In this document: positions 25,829-32,574 of the stretch, piece by piece
Layout of the letters: the number at the start of each line of letters is the position of its first letter
Position numbering within the stretch: the first letter of the stretch is position 1
Assembly (NCBI RefSeq): GCF_004339745.1
Contig: NZ_SMGP01000001.1
Span: 682,001 to 746,000, forward strand
Reading direction: 5' to 3'
Origin: Paraburkholderia sp. BL9I2N2
Lineage (GTDB): Bacteria > Pseudomonadota > Gammaproteobacteria > Burkholderiales > Burkholderiaceae
Length of the DNA: 64,000 bases
The notes under the pieces: generated by a model
What the model saw: only the letters and a program-made list of their open reading frames with translations
Databases searched by the model: none
Told to the model about the DNA's origin: nothing
Position numbers and translations under genes: made by a program

Positions 25829-26628
25829 TTCGGCGCGGCCCATTCGACCGACACTGCATCGATCGAGTAAATCGAACCGTCAGGCAGTTCGATTTCCGTC
25901 GGTGGCGCGATCGCGGGCTCGGCTTCCTCGACGGGATCAGCGGGCAGGATGCCGAGTGTCTTGTGCAGATGGTCGAGCGCGTAGCCGATCCGGTCGGTCG
26001 ATCCGTTGACCGCAGCAACCAGACCGCGAGTGCCGTGGGCGAAGAAATCGGGGTTTTTGAATTCGAGCAGTGCGTCGAGGTCGAAAACCTCGGCGATTCC
26101 TGCATCGCGCAAGCCAAGCGCGAACGCGTCGCGAATACCGACCGTAACAGTCTGCGCGACTGCGCCAACCCGCTGGGCAAACATCGACGCGTCGTTAGGC
26201 AGTGTGCGAGGTTCTGCGCCTTGCACGGCCTCGTAGACCGCCTGCAGAACAGCATCGTTGGAAGCATCAAACCCTTTGAGCGCCGCCGCCAGTGTGTCAA
26301 GTGCTTTTTGCAGCGCGCGGGCATTCTCCACGCGGGCCGCGGAAAGCGTCACCGCCTGATTGCGAGCGGCGATCCAGCCGGCACGCCTCGATGCCTTGTC
26401 GTCGATATCGTCGAGCCGCAGCGCTTCGTGCATCGCGTCGTTGAGACGATCGAGACGATCGCTCAGCGGGCGCACAGCCGCCGCGGCATCGTCGAGTGCC
26501 TTGTGTGCCTTGTCGTTGGTGGGATCGGTGCTGACAGCCTGCAGCGCGGCAGTGCGGGCATTAATCGCGAGGTTGTACGCATGCTGCGCCTCGGCGATGG
26601 CGGATTTCAAAACTGTTGCTCGGCGCAT
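25825..26628 (-). CDS. Coiled-coil element protein of unknown function (267 aa)
   Basis: ATG 26628 with AGGAG seven bases upstream; protein starts MRRATVLKSAIAEAQHAYNL. Residues 1-110 are Ala/Leu/Asp-rich heptad-like helices (for example DRLDRLNDAMHEALRLDDID), predicted coiled coil. The middle is helical (ALQKALDTLAAALKGFDASN). The C terminus ends in a short beta-type tail, ELPDGSIYSIDAVSVEWAAP. No terminase or portal motif is seen. Being first in the block with scaffold and cement genes, it may act in virion assembly or capsid redirection. That is inference from position. Confidence 0.6.
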   Translation of the reverse strand: MRRATVLKSAIAEAQHAYNLAINARTAALQAVSTDPTNDKAHKALDDAAAAVRPLSDRLDRLNDAMHEALRLDDIDDKASRRAGWIAARNQAVTLSAARVENARALQKALDTLAAALKGFDASNDAVLQAVYEAVQGAEPRTLPNDASMFAQRVGAVAQTVTVGIRDAFALGLRDAGIAEVFDLDALLEFKNPDFFAHGTRGLVAAVNGSTDRIGYALDHLHKTLGILPADPVEEAEPAIAPPTEIELPDGSIYSIDAVSVEWAAPK

Positions 26629-26677
26629 GGCGCGCTCCTGGGTTAATTGAGCCCAGGATATCCACCCGCTCGCGGGT

Positions 26678-26959
26678 TTACAACGCGGGTGACGCATTCC
26701 TTACGCTTACATAACGGCCCGATGGTTTGTACGTCGCGACTCCATTCGTCCAGCGCAAGTGATTGCGCAGTTCCACCGCAAGGCGCGGCGCGAATCGCCC
26801 AATCGAATCCGCTGCGCGCTCCAATCGTTTCCGCGCCGCTGCGGGCGTCACGCCGAGCATGTCGGCGACGGGCAGCGGGTGGTGCGGCGCGAGATACAGC
26901 ACCGCGAGCATGCGGGTGCCCATTGTGTCGGGCAGGTAGACCCCAGCGATAGTGATCAT
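26678..26959 (-). CDS. Small HTH-like protein (93 aa)
   Basis: ATG 26959 overlaps the upstream stop (ATGA). It begins MITIAGVYLPDTMGTRMLAV. The segment HPLPVADMLGVTPAAARKRL reads as a helix-turn-helix, suggesting DNA binding, and the rest is basic and helical. Lying between the replication region and the structural block, it is a good candidate for a late-gene activator or repressor of this element. No family name is recognised. Confidence 0.6.
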   Translation of the reverse strand: MITIAGVYLPDTMGTRMLAVLYLAPHHPLPVADMLGVTPAAARKRLERAADSIGRFAPRLAVELRNHLRWTNGVATYKPSGRYVSVRNASPAL

Positions 26960-27165
26960 GTCAGGTCCCTCGCTTCGAGCATTTCGAAAAGTGCAGCGGT
27001 CTCGGCGGCGTCGAAACACCAATAGCGGCACCGCTCGAAAAGTTTCAGGCGGGTGCTCGCCGTCGGCAACACGTCACCGAACACCAATGCATTCATCGCG
27101 CGGTCGCGCTCGCATGCGCGGTCCAGCCGTTCGGCGAAAGTCTTGCGTTGTTTCTTTTCCATCAA
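26956..27165 (-). CDS. Small basic element protein (68 aa from ATG 27162)
   Basis: A strong AGGAGG site precedes ATG 27162 by four bases; the codon at 27165 would be TTG and is less likely. Product: MEKKQRKTFAERLDRACERD, then an Ala/Leu-helical part ending EMLEARDLT. It has three Cys (ACERD, ERCRYWCFD). It is translationally coupled to the HTH protein downstream, and directly upstream lie the iteron region and the primase-helicase gene. Function unknown. Confidence 0.55.
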   Translation of the reverse strand: MMEKKQRKTFAERLDRACERDRAMNALVFGDVLPTASTRLKLFERCRYWCFDAAETAALFEMLEARDLT

Positions 27166-27309
27166 ACCTCCTCACGTGCGCGCACGTGCGATCGCGCGTA
27201 CTGCAACCGAAACCCTCGCGTGCACGCACATGCGCGTCGCGAAGCGTGCCGATTGACGCGGGAGCACGTAAAAAATTTCGATTTCGATTCACGAAACCCT
27301 AATCCGCGC

Positions 27310-27413
27310 TACTCAATTACTCATGCCTATAGGCATTTGAGTAATTTGAGTAGTGTTCGCGGCTTTTTACTCAGTACTCAGATGTCATCTGAGTAGGGCT
27401 GAGTAGCTGAGTA
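27310..27413. repeat. Iteron cluster, candidate replication origin
   Basis: Nine copies of TACTCA or its complement TGAGTA in 104 bases. Direct TACTCA copies start at 27310, 27318, 27368 and 27375. TGAGTA copies start at 27338, 27347, 27390, 27400 and 27408. The first four form a nearly perfect palindrome of about 43 bp centred on GCCTATAGGC (27310-27352). The cluster overlaps the 3' end of the primase-helicase gene. Position and pattern fit an iteron origin recognised by that replicase. Confidence 0.7.
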
Positions 27414-29414
27414 GCGCACCTTTCCGTCGAACACGTCGAAATCAGCAAGTTTGTGCGCGCCACTTATCCACCGCCTGATGTTGACGCGTGCGTTTTTTGA
27501 CGCATTCGGGTGCAGTTCAAGTACTCGATCAATCACCTGCTCGACGTCAACCCAGCCATCGGGAGAGAAGTCGGCGAGTTCGATAACGACATCGAGTGCA
27601 TGTGCCGCGTCCCGCGACTGTGGTCTTTTTGCAACATCGGGCTTGTCGTCCGATGGCACAGCCACGGCCGAGAACACCGCGTCGCCGTCTTCGTCGATCC
27701 CGACTTCAACCGATGTGAGTTCGAAGCCGAACTCAACGCCGTCGACATCATCCTTGGCCTTCGTGAGTTTCAAGCACCGCCACTGTGTTTCGAGATGGCG
27801 GCTCACGGCCAGTTCGAAGTCAGCCGCGGCGCGCAGCGTCGAAGATCCGCGCACGCCCTTGTCGTCGTCCTTGCCGGCGTGAGCAATCACGATCACCATG
27901 CTGCCCGTCGCCCGGCCAAGCATCTGACAGTTTTCGATAACCTGGCTCATGTCTTTGGCCGAGTTCTCTTCGACGCCCGGGATCGAGCGCGACAGGGTAT
28001 CGATGAAGATGACGCCGGGCTCGCTAGCCGCGATTTCGTTGATGTCTTCCGCAGCCCGCACCCAGCCGTTTTTCGCATGCATGTTGATCGCGCGCTCGCG
28101 GGTGTAGAAGGGCGTCAGCGCGTCGACGCCGTGGTGCAGGGCGTAAGCCTTGGCACGGCGCCGAACCCCGTGCGCGCCTTCGGCGGCGATGTAGTAGACA
28201 TTGCGCTGCTTGACCTTCCGGCCGCGCCACGCGGCGCCCCGTGCCAAGTGGTAACCAAGGTCGATCGCGGCAAACGACTTGCCACTGCCCGACTTGCCGA
28301 AAATAATCCCGAACTCGGCGTCAGGGATAACGCCCTTGATCAGGTCGGATCGGATTGGCGCCTCGGCGCGCTTGAGCGCGAGCTGGAACGAATTGATGCG
28401 GTTGCCGTCGGCGTCCGTCTCGACAGGCTCCGCGTAGGGCTCCACGTTGCCTTTACGTGGATTTTCCCAACGGTATTTTTCCGCGGCGACCTTGAACACC
28501 GCGCGGTAGTCTGTGTGCGTGCCATCGCAGCTGAAAAAGCGGTAACGCAATTCGTCGTCGGGGTCGCAGTTGTCCGCGGTCCGCGACGCTGCGGCCCACA
28601 GCTCGAAGCCGGTTTCCTCCAGGCATCGCAGGTATTGAGCCGCGTTGATCCAGTCACCGCGGTCAGACATGTCGAACGTCGAAAGGGCGTCGCGCAGATC
28701 CGCGATCGTCTCGTCGTTGACACACTGAAGCGCGAGCATGCGATCCATTTCGTAATCATCGTCGCCGCTGGCACGGCTAGCGCTCTCGACAACAGATAAC
28801 AGGCTCTTCCCACGCGGCCCGACGCTGTCAGGCAAGCACCCTAGATCGTCCAGATAATCGATGAATTCGCCGCGTACGTGTCGCGATTCGAACTCGGCGC
28901 CATCGACGCGCCCGAAGTAATACGACTGCACGTCGACGAAGCTCTCGCCGGCGAGAACGCCACCCAACGCACCGTTAAGCACGGCCATCAACCGCTTGCG
29001 TTCGGTAGGGGCGTACTCACGCGACAGCGGCACGACGACGCGCCAGCGAGGTTTCGCTCGCGTGTGACTACCGCTTGAGTAGAACAGCGCTTCGATCCCC
29101 AGCGCGGCCAGCCGGTCGGCGGCTTGGGGAATGCTTACCTGTTCGTCGTCATAGTCGCCTTCGAGCCCGCTGATCGCGAGTATGTTGGCGCCATGCCGAT
29201 AGCACTTCTTGACCGTCGTAACGTTGCCGAAGCGCGCGAGTTTGATCCAGGGGCATGCGGCCTTATTTGCGGCGCGTGGCGGGTTGGCAAGCAGGCGCAC
29301 GAGATCCGTCCACGTGGCGCGCTCGTCGCTTTTTGCCGTCGCGAACCGATTAGGAAATTTCGTGTAGGCGAGCACTAACTCATTGATTTCAGTAGTGCTT
29401 ATGGTATTCTGCAT
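27378..29414 (-). CDS. Primase-helicase replication protein (678 aa)
   Basis: Likely starts DNA replication of the element. The N-terminal half looks like an archaeo-eukaryotic-type primase: acidic motif GLEGDYDDE at about 84-91 and KPRWRVVVPLSRE about 120-132. A PriCT-2-like region follows (MSDRGDWINAAQYL, about 248). The RecA-like helicase domain has Walker A GKSGSGKS (373-380), Walker B VIFIDTLSR, and VIVIAHAGKDDDKGVRGSS. The C-terminal part looks like a winged helix. The combination is the P4-alpha/RepA-like layout of satellites and small integrative elements. The 3' end contains part of the iteron cluster. Confidence 0.82.
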   Translation of the reverse strand: MQNTISTTEINELVLAYTKFPNRFATAKSDERATWTDLVRLLANPPRAANKAACPWIKLARFGNVTTVKKCYRHGANILAISGLEGDYDDEQVSIPQAADRLAALGIEALFYSSGSHTRAKPRWRVVVPLSREYAPTERKRLMAVLNGALGGVLAGESFVDVQSYYFGRVDGAEFESRHVRGEFIDYLDDLGCLPDSVGPRGKSLLSVVESASRASGDDDYEMDRMLALQCVNDETIADLRDALSTFDMSDRGDWINAAQYLRCLEETGFELWAAASRTADNCDPDDELRYRFFSCDGTHTDYRAVFKVAAEKYRWENPRKGNVEPYAEPVETDADGNRINSFQLALKRAEAPIRSDLIKGVIPDAEFGIIFGKSGSGKSFAAIDLGYHLARGAAWRGRKVKQRNVYYIAAEGAHGVRRRAKAYALHHGVDALTPFYTRERAINMHAKNGWVRAAEDINEIAASEPGVIFIDTLSRSIPGVEENSAKDMSQVIENCQMLGRATGSMVIVIAHAGKDDDKGVRGSSTLRAAADFELAVSRHLETQWRCLKLTKAKDDVDGVEFGFELTSVEVGIDEDGDAVFSAVAVPSDDKPDVAKRPQSRDAAHALDVVIELADFSPDGWVDVEQVIDRVLELHPNASKNARVNIRRWISGAHKLADFDVFDGKVRYSATQPYSDDI

Positions 29415-29456
29415 TCTGATGCCCTGGTAAGGTGTCAGCCATTAAGATTTACTTTC

Positions 29457-29485
29457 AGCCCGCTGCTAACCACAGCGGGCTTTTT
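29457..29485 (+). terminator. Rightward intrinsic terminator inside the leftward operon
   Basis: Stem AGCCCGCTG / CAGCGGGCT, loop CTAACCA, T run on the plus strand only. It directly abuts the stop codon of the 103-aa minus-strand gene. Its direction is against all neighbouring genes, so it would stop antisense transcription across the primase gene, or act on the minus strand only as a hairpin. Confidence 0.7.
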
Positions 29486-29795
29486 ATTTGCGAGCCAGTT
29501 TGCGAGCTTCCCGATATTCCTGCAGCGTTTGCAGCTGCGCGTGCTCAAGCGCCATCGAGCCATCGGGCAACGCGATAGCGGTGTATTCGCTAATCTCGCC
29601 GTCGACGCTGAGCACAGTCGTGAAGTGGGTGTAAAACCTGTGGCCGTCCGGCGCAACGTTCTCAAACACTTCAATGGAGAACGCGATTACCGGCTCGATA
29701 TATTCAGAGTCGTCAATGCGCGTGTAGGCAATCGTGCCCGGCGCTGCGGGAATGATTGCCGGGGGTCCAACAGGGGTTACTTTCGGCTTGTTCAT
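29484..29795 (-). CDS. Element protein of unknown function (103 aa)
   Basis: ATG 29795 overlaps the upstream stop (ATGA). The product starts MNKPKVTPVGPPAIIPAAPG and is rich in beta-type sequence (AFSIEVFENVAPDGHRFYTH), ending in a basic helix EYREARKLARK. No signal, membrane segment or known motif. It is part of the int-alpA-proximal operon, a place where satellites and phages keep small regulatory or anti-host genes. Confidence 0.55.
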   Translation of the reverse strand: MNKPKVTPVGPPAIIPAAPGTIAYTRIDDSEYIEPVIAFSIEVFENVAPDGHRFYTHFTTVLSVDGEISEYTAIALPDGSMALEHAQLQTLQEYREARKLARK

Positions 29796-30166
29796 TTCCA
29801 CAGATCTCCAAATGGGCTGATGAACGGCGCGAGCTGGCGCAGCCATTCCTGCAGTTGGGGCACCTCGGCGACGAGCGGCGCCAGCCTAGGTCGCGCCTGT
29901 GCGATCGTCATCTCGCGCGCTTGCCTTGGGAGCACACCGTCGATTGCGTGCAGCATGCCCTCGAGCGTTGTTTGTATCTCGCCGATGTGGGTAATGCCCG
30001 CTGCGTCGTTCACAAGGACAATCCCGTTCACGAGCTTGATGACGCGGGTGAGCGTCAGACGGGGACCGTCGAGAATGTCCTCGATAGGTCCCTCGTTCAG
30101 CGACGCGTTGACCAGTTGCGTTTCGAAGTCGGACAGCCACGCACTGGCGAGTTGCGCGCCGTTCAT
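29792..30166 (-). CDS. Element protein of unknown function (124 aa)
   Basis: Starts MNGAQLASAWLSDFETQLVN at ATG 30166, overlapping the stop of the HTH excisionase gene (ATGA), and its own stop overlaps the next start. Mostly helical with hydrophobic VIKLVNGIVLVNDAAGITHI in the middle; soluble by overall composition. No family recognised. The tight coupling on both sides says it is expressed with the AlpA-like gene. Confidence 0.55.
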   Translation of the reverse strand: MNGAQLASAWLSDFETQLVNASLNEGPIEDILDGPRLTLTRVIKLVNGIVLVNDAAGITHIGEIQTTLEGMLHAIDGVLPRQAREMTIAQARPRLAPLVAEVPQLQEWLRQLAPFISPFGDLWK

Positions 30167-30357
30167 GCCGCCACCACGCGCGAGGCAATCCAGGCGTCGA
30201 GATCCGCTTTGCGATAGCGGACTTTCGCGCCGATCTTGATATAGGGGATGGCGTAGCGCCGCGTGCTACGCCAAACTTCAAGCGTTTTCGCGGTTGCGCC
30301 AAGGTATTGCGCTGCCTCTTGTGTAGTAAGCAGCGCTGGAGTGATAGTGGTGTCCAT
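30163..30357 (-). CDS. AlpA/HTH_17-type excisionase-like protein (64 aa)
   Basis: MDTTITPALLTTQEAAQYLG leads into ATAKTLEVWRSTRRYAIPYI and the wing KIGAKVRYRKADLDAWIASR. This is the standard winged MerR-like fold of small excisionases and AlpA-type activators. It lies directly after the integrase (63-base gap) in the same direction. It is likely a recombination directionality factor and/or activator of the downstream genes. GAAGGGCG sits upstream of ATG 30357. Confidence 0.85.
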   Translation of the reverse strand: MDTTITPALLTTQEAAQYLGATAKTLEVWRSTRRYAIPYIKIGAKVRYRKADLDAWIASRVVAA

Positions 30358-30420
30358 ATTCGCCCTTCGTGTGAGTGATAGAGGGCAGAATAGCGGCGTT
30401 AAAGCCGAGTATGCGTACGG

Positions 30421-31683
30421 CTAAGATTCCTTGCCCGTGCGGGGCGAAGGGATGGCGGCCGGGTCCGATGCCGCCGCGGCAATCGCATCGTGCGCAATCC
30501 GGACGACACCCGCCACAGCTTCGGTTTGCAACCGTGCATAGACTTCAGTCGACCGCGAGTCTTTATGGCCGAGTGCCCGCCCAATCGCCGGCAGCGAGAC
30601 GCCCGACATAGCCAGCCACGAACCGAGGGTCCGCCTCAAATCGTGAAGCCAGAGGTTATCTATTTCGGCGCGGGCGAGCAGGCGGCTCCACGCGTCGCGT
30701 GGGCTCGTGATATGACCCGCACGACCACCGCCAGGGAAAACCCATTGCTCGCTTTGCCGGTCATTGTTGCGAGCGAGCAACGTCGTCAACGCCGGCCCGG
30801 CAATCGGCAGGATGATCGGGTCGCCGTTCTTTGCTTTTTCGCCGGGTACCCGCCACACGCCGGCCTTGAGATCGAGATCCGACCAGCGCATTGCGGCCAC
30901 GGCCGCGCGCCGATAGCCGACGTACAGCAAAACCGTGAAGTAATCGCGCCACGGCTGGCTTTCAGCCTCAAGGGCGGCGAGAAAGCGGGGTAGCTCCGCC
31001 CCCTCGACGAATCGGGATCGTTCGCCTTCAGGTGCCAACGTGACGCCGACGGCAGGGTTCTCAGTGACGATTCGGTGATTGAGCCCGTAGCCGTAGACTG
31101 CCCGCACGAGCGCGATCACCTTGTTCGCTGTGCGCTCCTTGCCCGCTGCACAGACGCGTCGATGCAGCTGCGCGAGCGTCGTCACGGTAATTTCGGATAC
31201 GCGCTTACCGGACCAGTCGACGCCCTCGGCGGGCTTCTTGCGCTCGGCCGCATGCGCCTTGCGCGGCACGTCGGGGAGCCGGCCGAGGTAAAGCTCCCAC
31301 AATCCGCGAATGAGATCTGGCCGTTTCTTGCCCGCGGTCACACGGTCGGCCAGGTAGGCTTCATACAGTTCGCCGAAAGTCATCTCACCGCGCACGGCGC
31401 GGCGGGCTGCGGCAGGACTTTCCGCCGACGCCAGCTTCGCCACGAATCCGACCGCGAGCCGCCGCGCTTCCTCCACCGTTATATCTGGCCACCGGCCGAT
31501 CGTGATCCGTTCTGGCGGCCCGTTGCGCACGCGGCGATATACGCTGAACGTCTTGGCCCCGCCAGCCGACACCCGGAGTTGTAGCCCCGGTTGCTTCGTG
31601 TCGCGATAGGTGATGCGCTGACCGGCGCTTGGTAAAGACAGTGCGCGAAGCTTGGCTTCGGTAAAGTTAAAAGTCGGTTCCAT
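30421..31683 (-). CDS. int: Tyrosine recombinase integrase (420 aa)
   Basis: N-terminal DUF4102-like arm-binding domain (TYRDTKQPGLQLRVSAGGAK to FSVYRRVRNG), a core-binding SAM-like domain from about 100, and the catalytic domain. Visible catalytic residues are Arg258 (GYRRAAV), His347 and Arg350 (HDLRRT), His373 (LGHKD) and the nucleophile Tyr382 (TEVYARL). This is the P4/prophage family that uses tRNA 3' ends. It is placed 142 bases from attR, with the arm-type repeat at 31692-31711 directly before its start codon. It integrates the element into tRNA-Arg(TCT). Confidence 0.95.
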   Translation of the reverse strand: MEPTFNFTEAKLRALSLPSAGQRITYRDTKQPGLQLRVSAGGAKTFSVYRRVRNGPPERITIGRWPDITVEEARRLAVGFVAKLASAESPAAARRAVRGEMTFGELYEAYLADRVTAGKKRPDLIRGLWELYLGRLPDVPRKAHAAERKKPAEGVDWSGKRVSEITVTTLAQLHRRVCAAGKERTANKVIALVRAVYGYGLNHRIVTENPAVGVTLAPEGERSRFVEGAELPRFLAALEAESQPWRDYFTVLLYVGYRRAAVAAMRWSDLDLKAGVWRVPGEKAKNGDPIILPIAGPALTTLLARNNDRQSEQWVFPGGGRAGHITSPRDAWSRLLARAEIDNLWLHDLRRTLGSWLAMSGVSLPAIGRALGHKDSRSTEVYARLQTEAVAGVVRIAHDAIAAAASDPAAIPSPRTGKES

Positions 31684-31691
31684 TGCTCTTT

Positions 31692-31711
31692 GGGGTTACG
31701 CCGGGGTTACG
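31692..31711 (+). repeat. Right arm repeat, possible integrase arm-binding site
   Basis: GGGGTTACG-CC-GGGGTTACG, identical to 16088-16107. An inverted CGTAACCC copy lies nearby at 31729-31736. Located 9 bases before the integrase start codon, so integrase could also autoregulate from here. Confidence 0.65.
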
Positions 31712-31825
31712 TAGCAGGTAGAAATATCGTAACCCATATAGAAATCGATAGAGCAATTTTCCTCTGAAACCCTTTATTTATAGGGGTGTGTAGATATTTG
31801 TAAAGTTCGGTAAAAGCTACACCCC

Positions 31826-31872
31826 CGGCCTTCTAAGCCGAGGGTGGGGGGTTCGAGTCCCTCCTGCCGTAC
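31826..31872 (+). repeat. attR core (47 bp)
   Basis: Perfect copy of 16016-16062, a 3' tRNA-Arg fragment without its 5' half. It marks the right limit of the element. Confidence 0.95.
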
Positions 31873-31949
31873 TTCTCATGTTGGCGCGCGCGCTCGCCGC
31901 ACCACGCGGCCAGAGTCGCGCATAGCTTGCGCCGCGCCACGTTCGCTTG

Positions 31950-32333
31950 TCACTCCGCCGGTTTCACTTCGATCGAGTCCACGCGGTTCGGATAGAACGC
32001 CAGATGTTGCGCGATCTCCTTCACAGCCGCATACGGCGACTCGTAAGTCCACACCGCGTTCACCGTCCGCTCGCCGCCAAGCGGAATGCTGTAGTACGCG
32101 CAATCGCCCTTGTACGGGCAGTAGGTCGCGTGATCGGTGCGCTCCAGCAGCGTCATTTCCACGTCGTTGCGCGGAATGTAATACACCTCCGGATACGATG
32201 CTTCGCGCAGCACGAGGGCCTTCTTCGAATCGGCGATCACCTTGCCGGCTACCGTCACGACCACGCGCGCTTTGGCCGGCTCGACCGTGATCGGATGATC
32301 GGGACCGGGCACCTTGATGGTTTTTTCAGTCAT
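31950..32333 (-). CDS. DUF427 domain protein (127 aa)
   Basis: Small soluble protein: MTEKTIKVPGPDHPITVEPA, with VLREASYPEVYYIPRNDVEM and TYCPYKGDCAYYSI, the typical DUF427 (Nuc-transf-like CxxKG) signatures. The Tyr-Cys-Pro-x-Lys-Gly-Asp segment is the family hallmark. The family has a small beta-rich fold and unknown enzymatic role. It is the first chromosomal gene beyond attR. The ATG at 32333 is used; a GGAG-type site lies upstream. Confidence 0.85.
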   Translation of the reverse strand: MTEKTIKVPGPDHPITVEPAKARVVVTVAGKVIADSKKALVLREASYPEVYYIPRNDVEMTLLERTDHATYCPYKGDCAYYSIPLGGERTVNAVWTYESPYAAVKEIAQHLAFYPNRVDSIEVKPAE

Positions 32334-32469
32334 GTTGTCGAACTCCTGAATGAGTGGTCAAGCTTGCAACGTGTTGCGGAGGATATCGAGCCGCCATCGA
32401 CGAGACGATCGCGTCCTGGGTCGAAGCATACGCCGCTCGTGAAAACGCGTCGGACTCCACGGCAGCCAT

Positions 32470-32493
32470 AAAAAAGGGCAGCCGAAGCTGCCC
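32470..32493 (-). terminator. Terminator of the phosphoesterase gene
   Basis: On the minus strand, stem GGGCAGC / GCTGCCC with a UUCG-type loop and six Ts; 82 bases after the stop at 32575. Confidence 0.9.
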
Positions 32494-32574
32494 TGTCAAA
32501 GTCTCACCCTCAGGCGGACTGTTGCTTACCGCTTAACGTCGTCCGTCTGAAATCGAACGCCTTTCGCCCTGCAC

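Larger units (their letters stand above)
16016..31872. mobile_element. 15.8-kb integrative element in tRNA-Arg, candidate phage satellite
   Basis: Bounded by 47-bp perfect direct repeats of the tRNA 3' part. Cargo from right to left on the minus strand: tyrosine integrase, HTH excisionase-like protein, two small unknowns, a primase-helicase, iterons, small unknowns, coiled-coil and scaffold-like proteins, a Bbp16-like cement protein, a tailspike, a 44-aa protein and an 1872-aa polyvalent protein. A DUF4224 gene (+) and a 55-aa gene lie at the left end. Missing are terminase, portal, major capsid, tail tube, endolysin and holin. Every frame is intact and many junctions are ATGA-coupled. The length is about one third of a podophage genome. 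The satellite reading is inference; a trimmed prophage is the alternative. Confidence 0.8.

Noticed and set aside
16016..31872. Complete temperate prophage
   Set aside because: No terminase, portal, capsid, tail-tube or lysis gene can be found in any frame, and the length is about a third of that needed.
16016..31872. Integrative conjugative element or plasmid remnant
   Set aside because: No relaxase, coupling protein or type IV secretion genes; the cargo is phage structural type.
31826..31872. Second tRNA-Arg gene
   Set aside because: Only the 3' half is present; the upstream bases do not form acceptor 5' strand or D arm, so it is attR.
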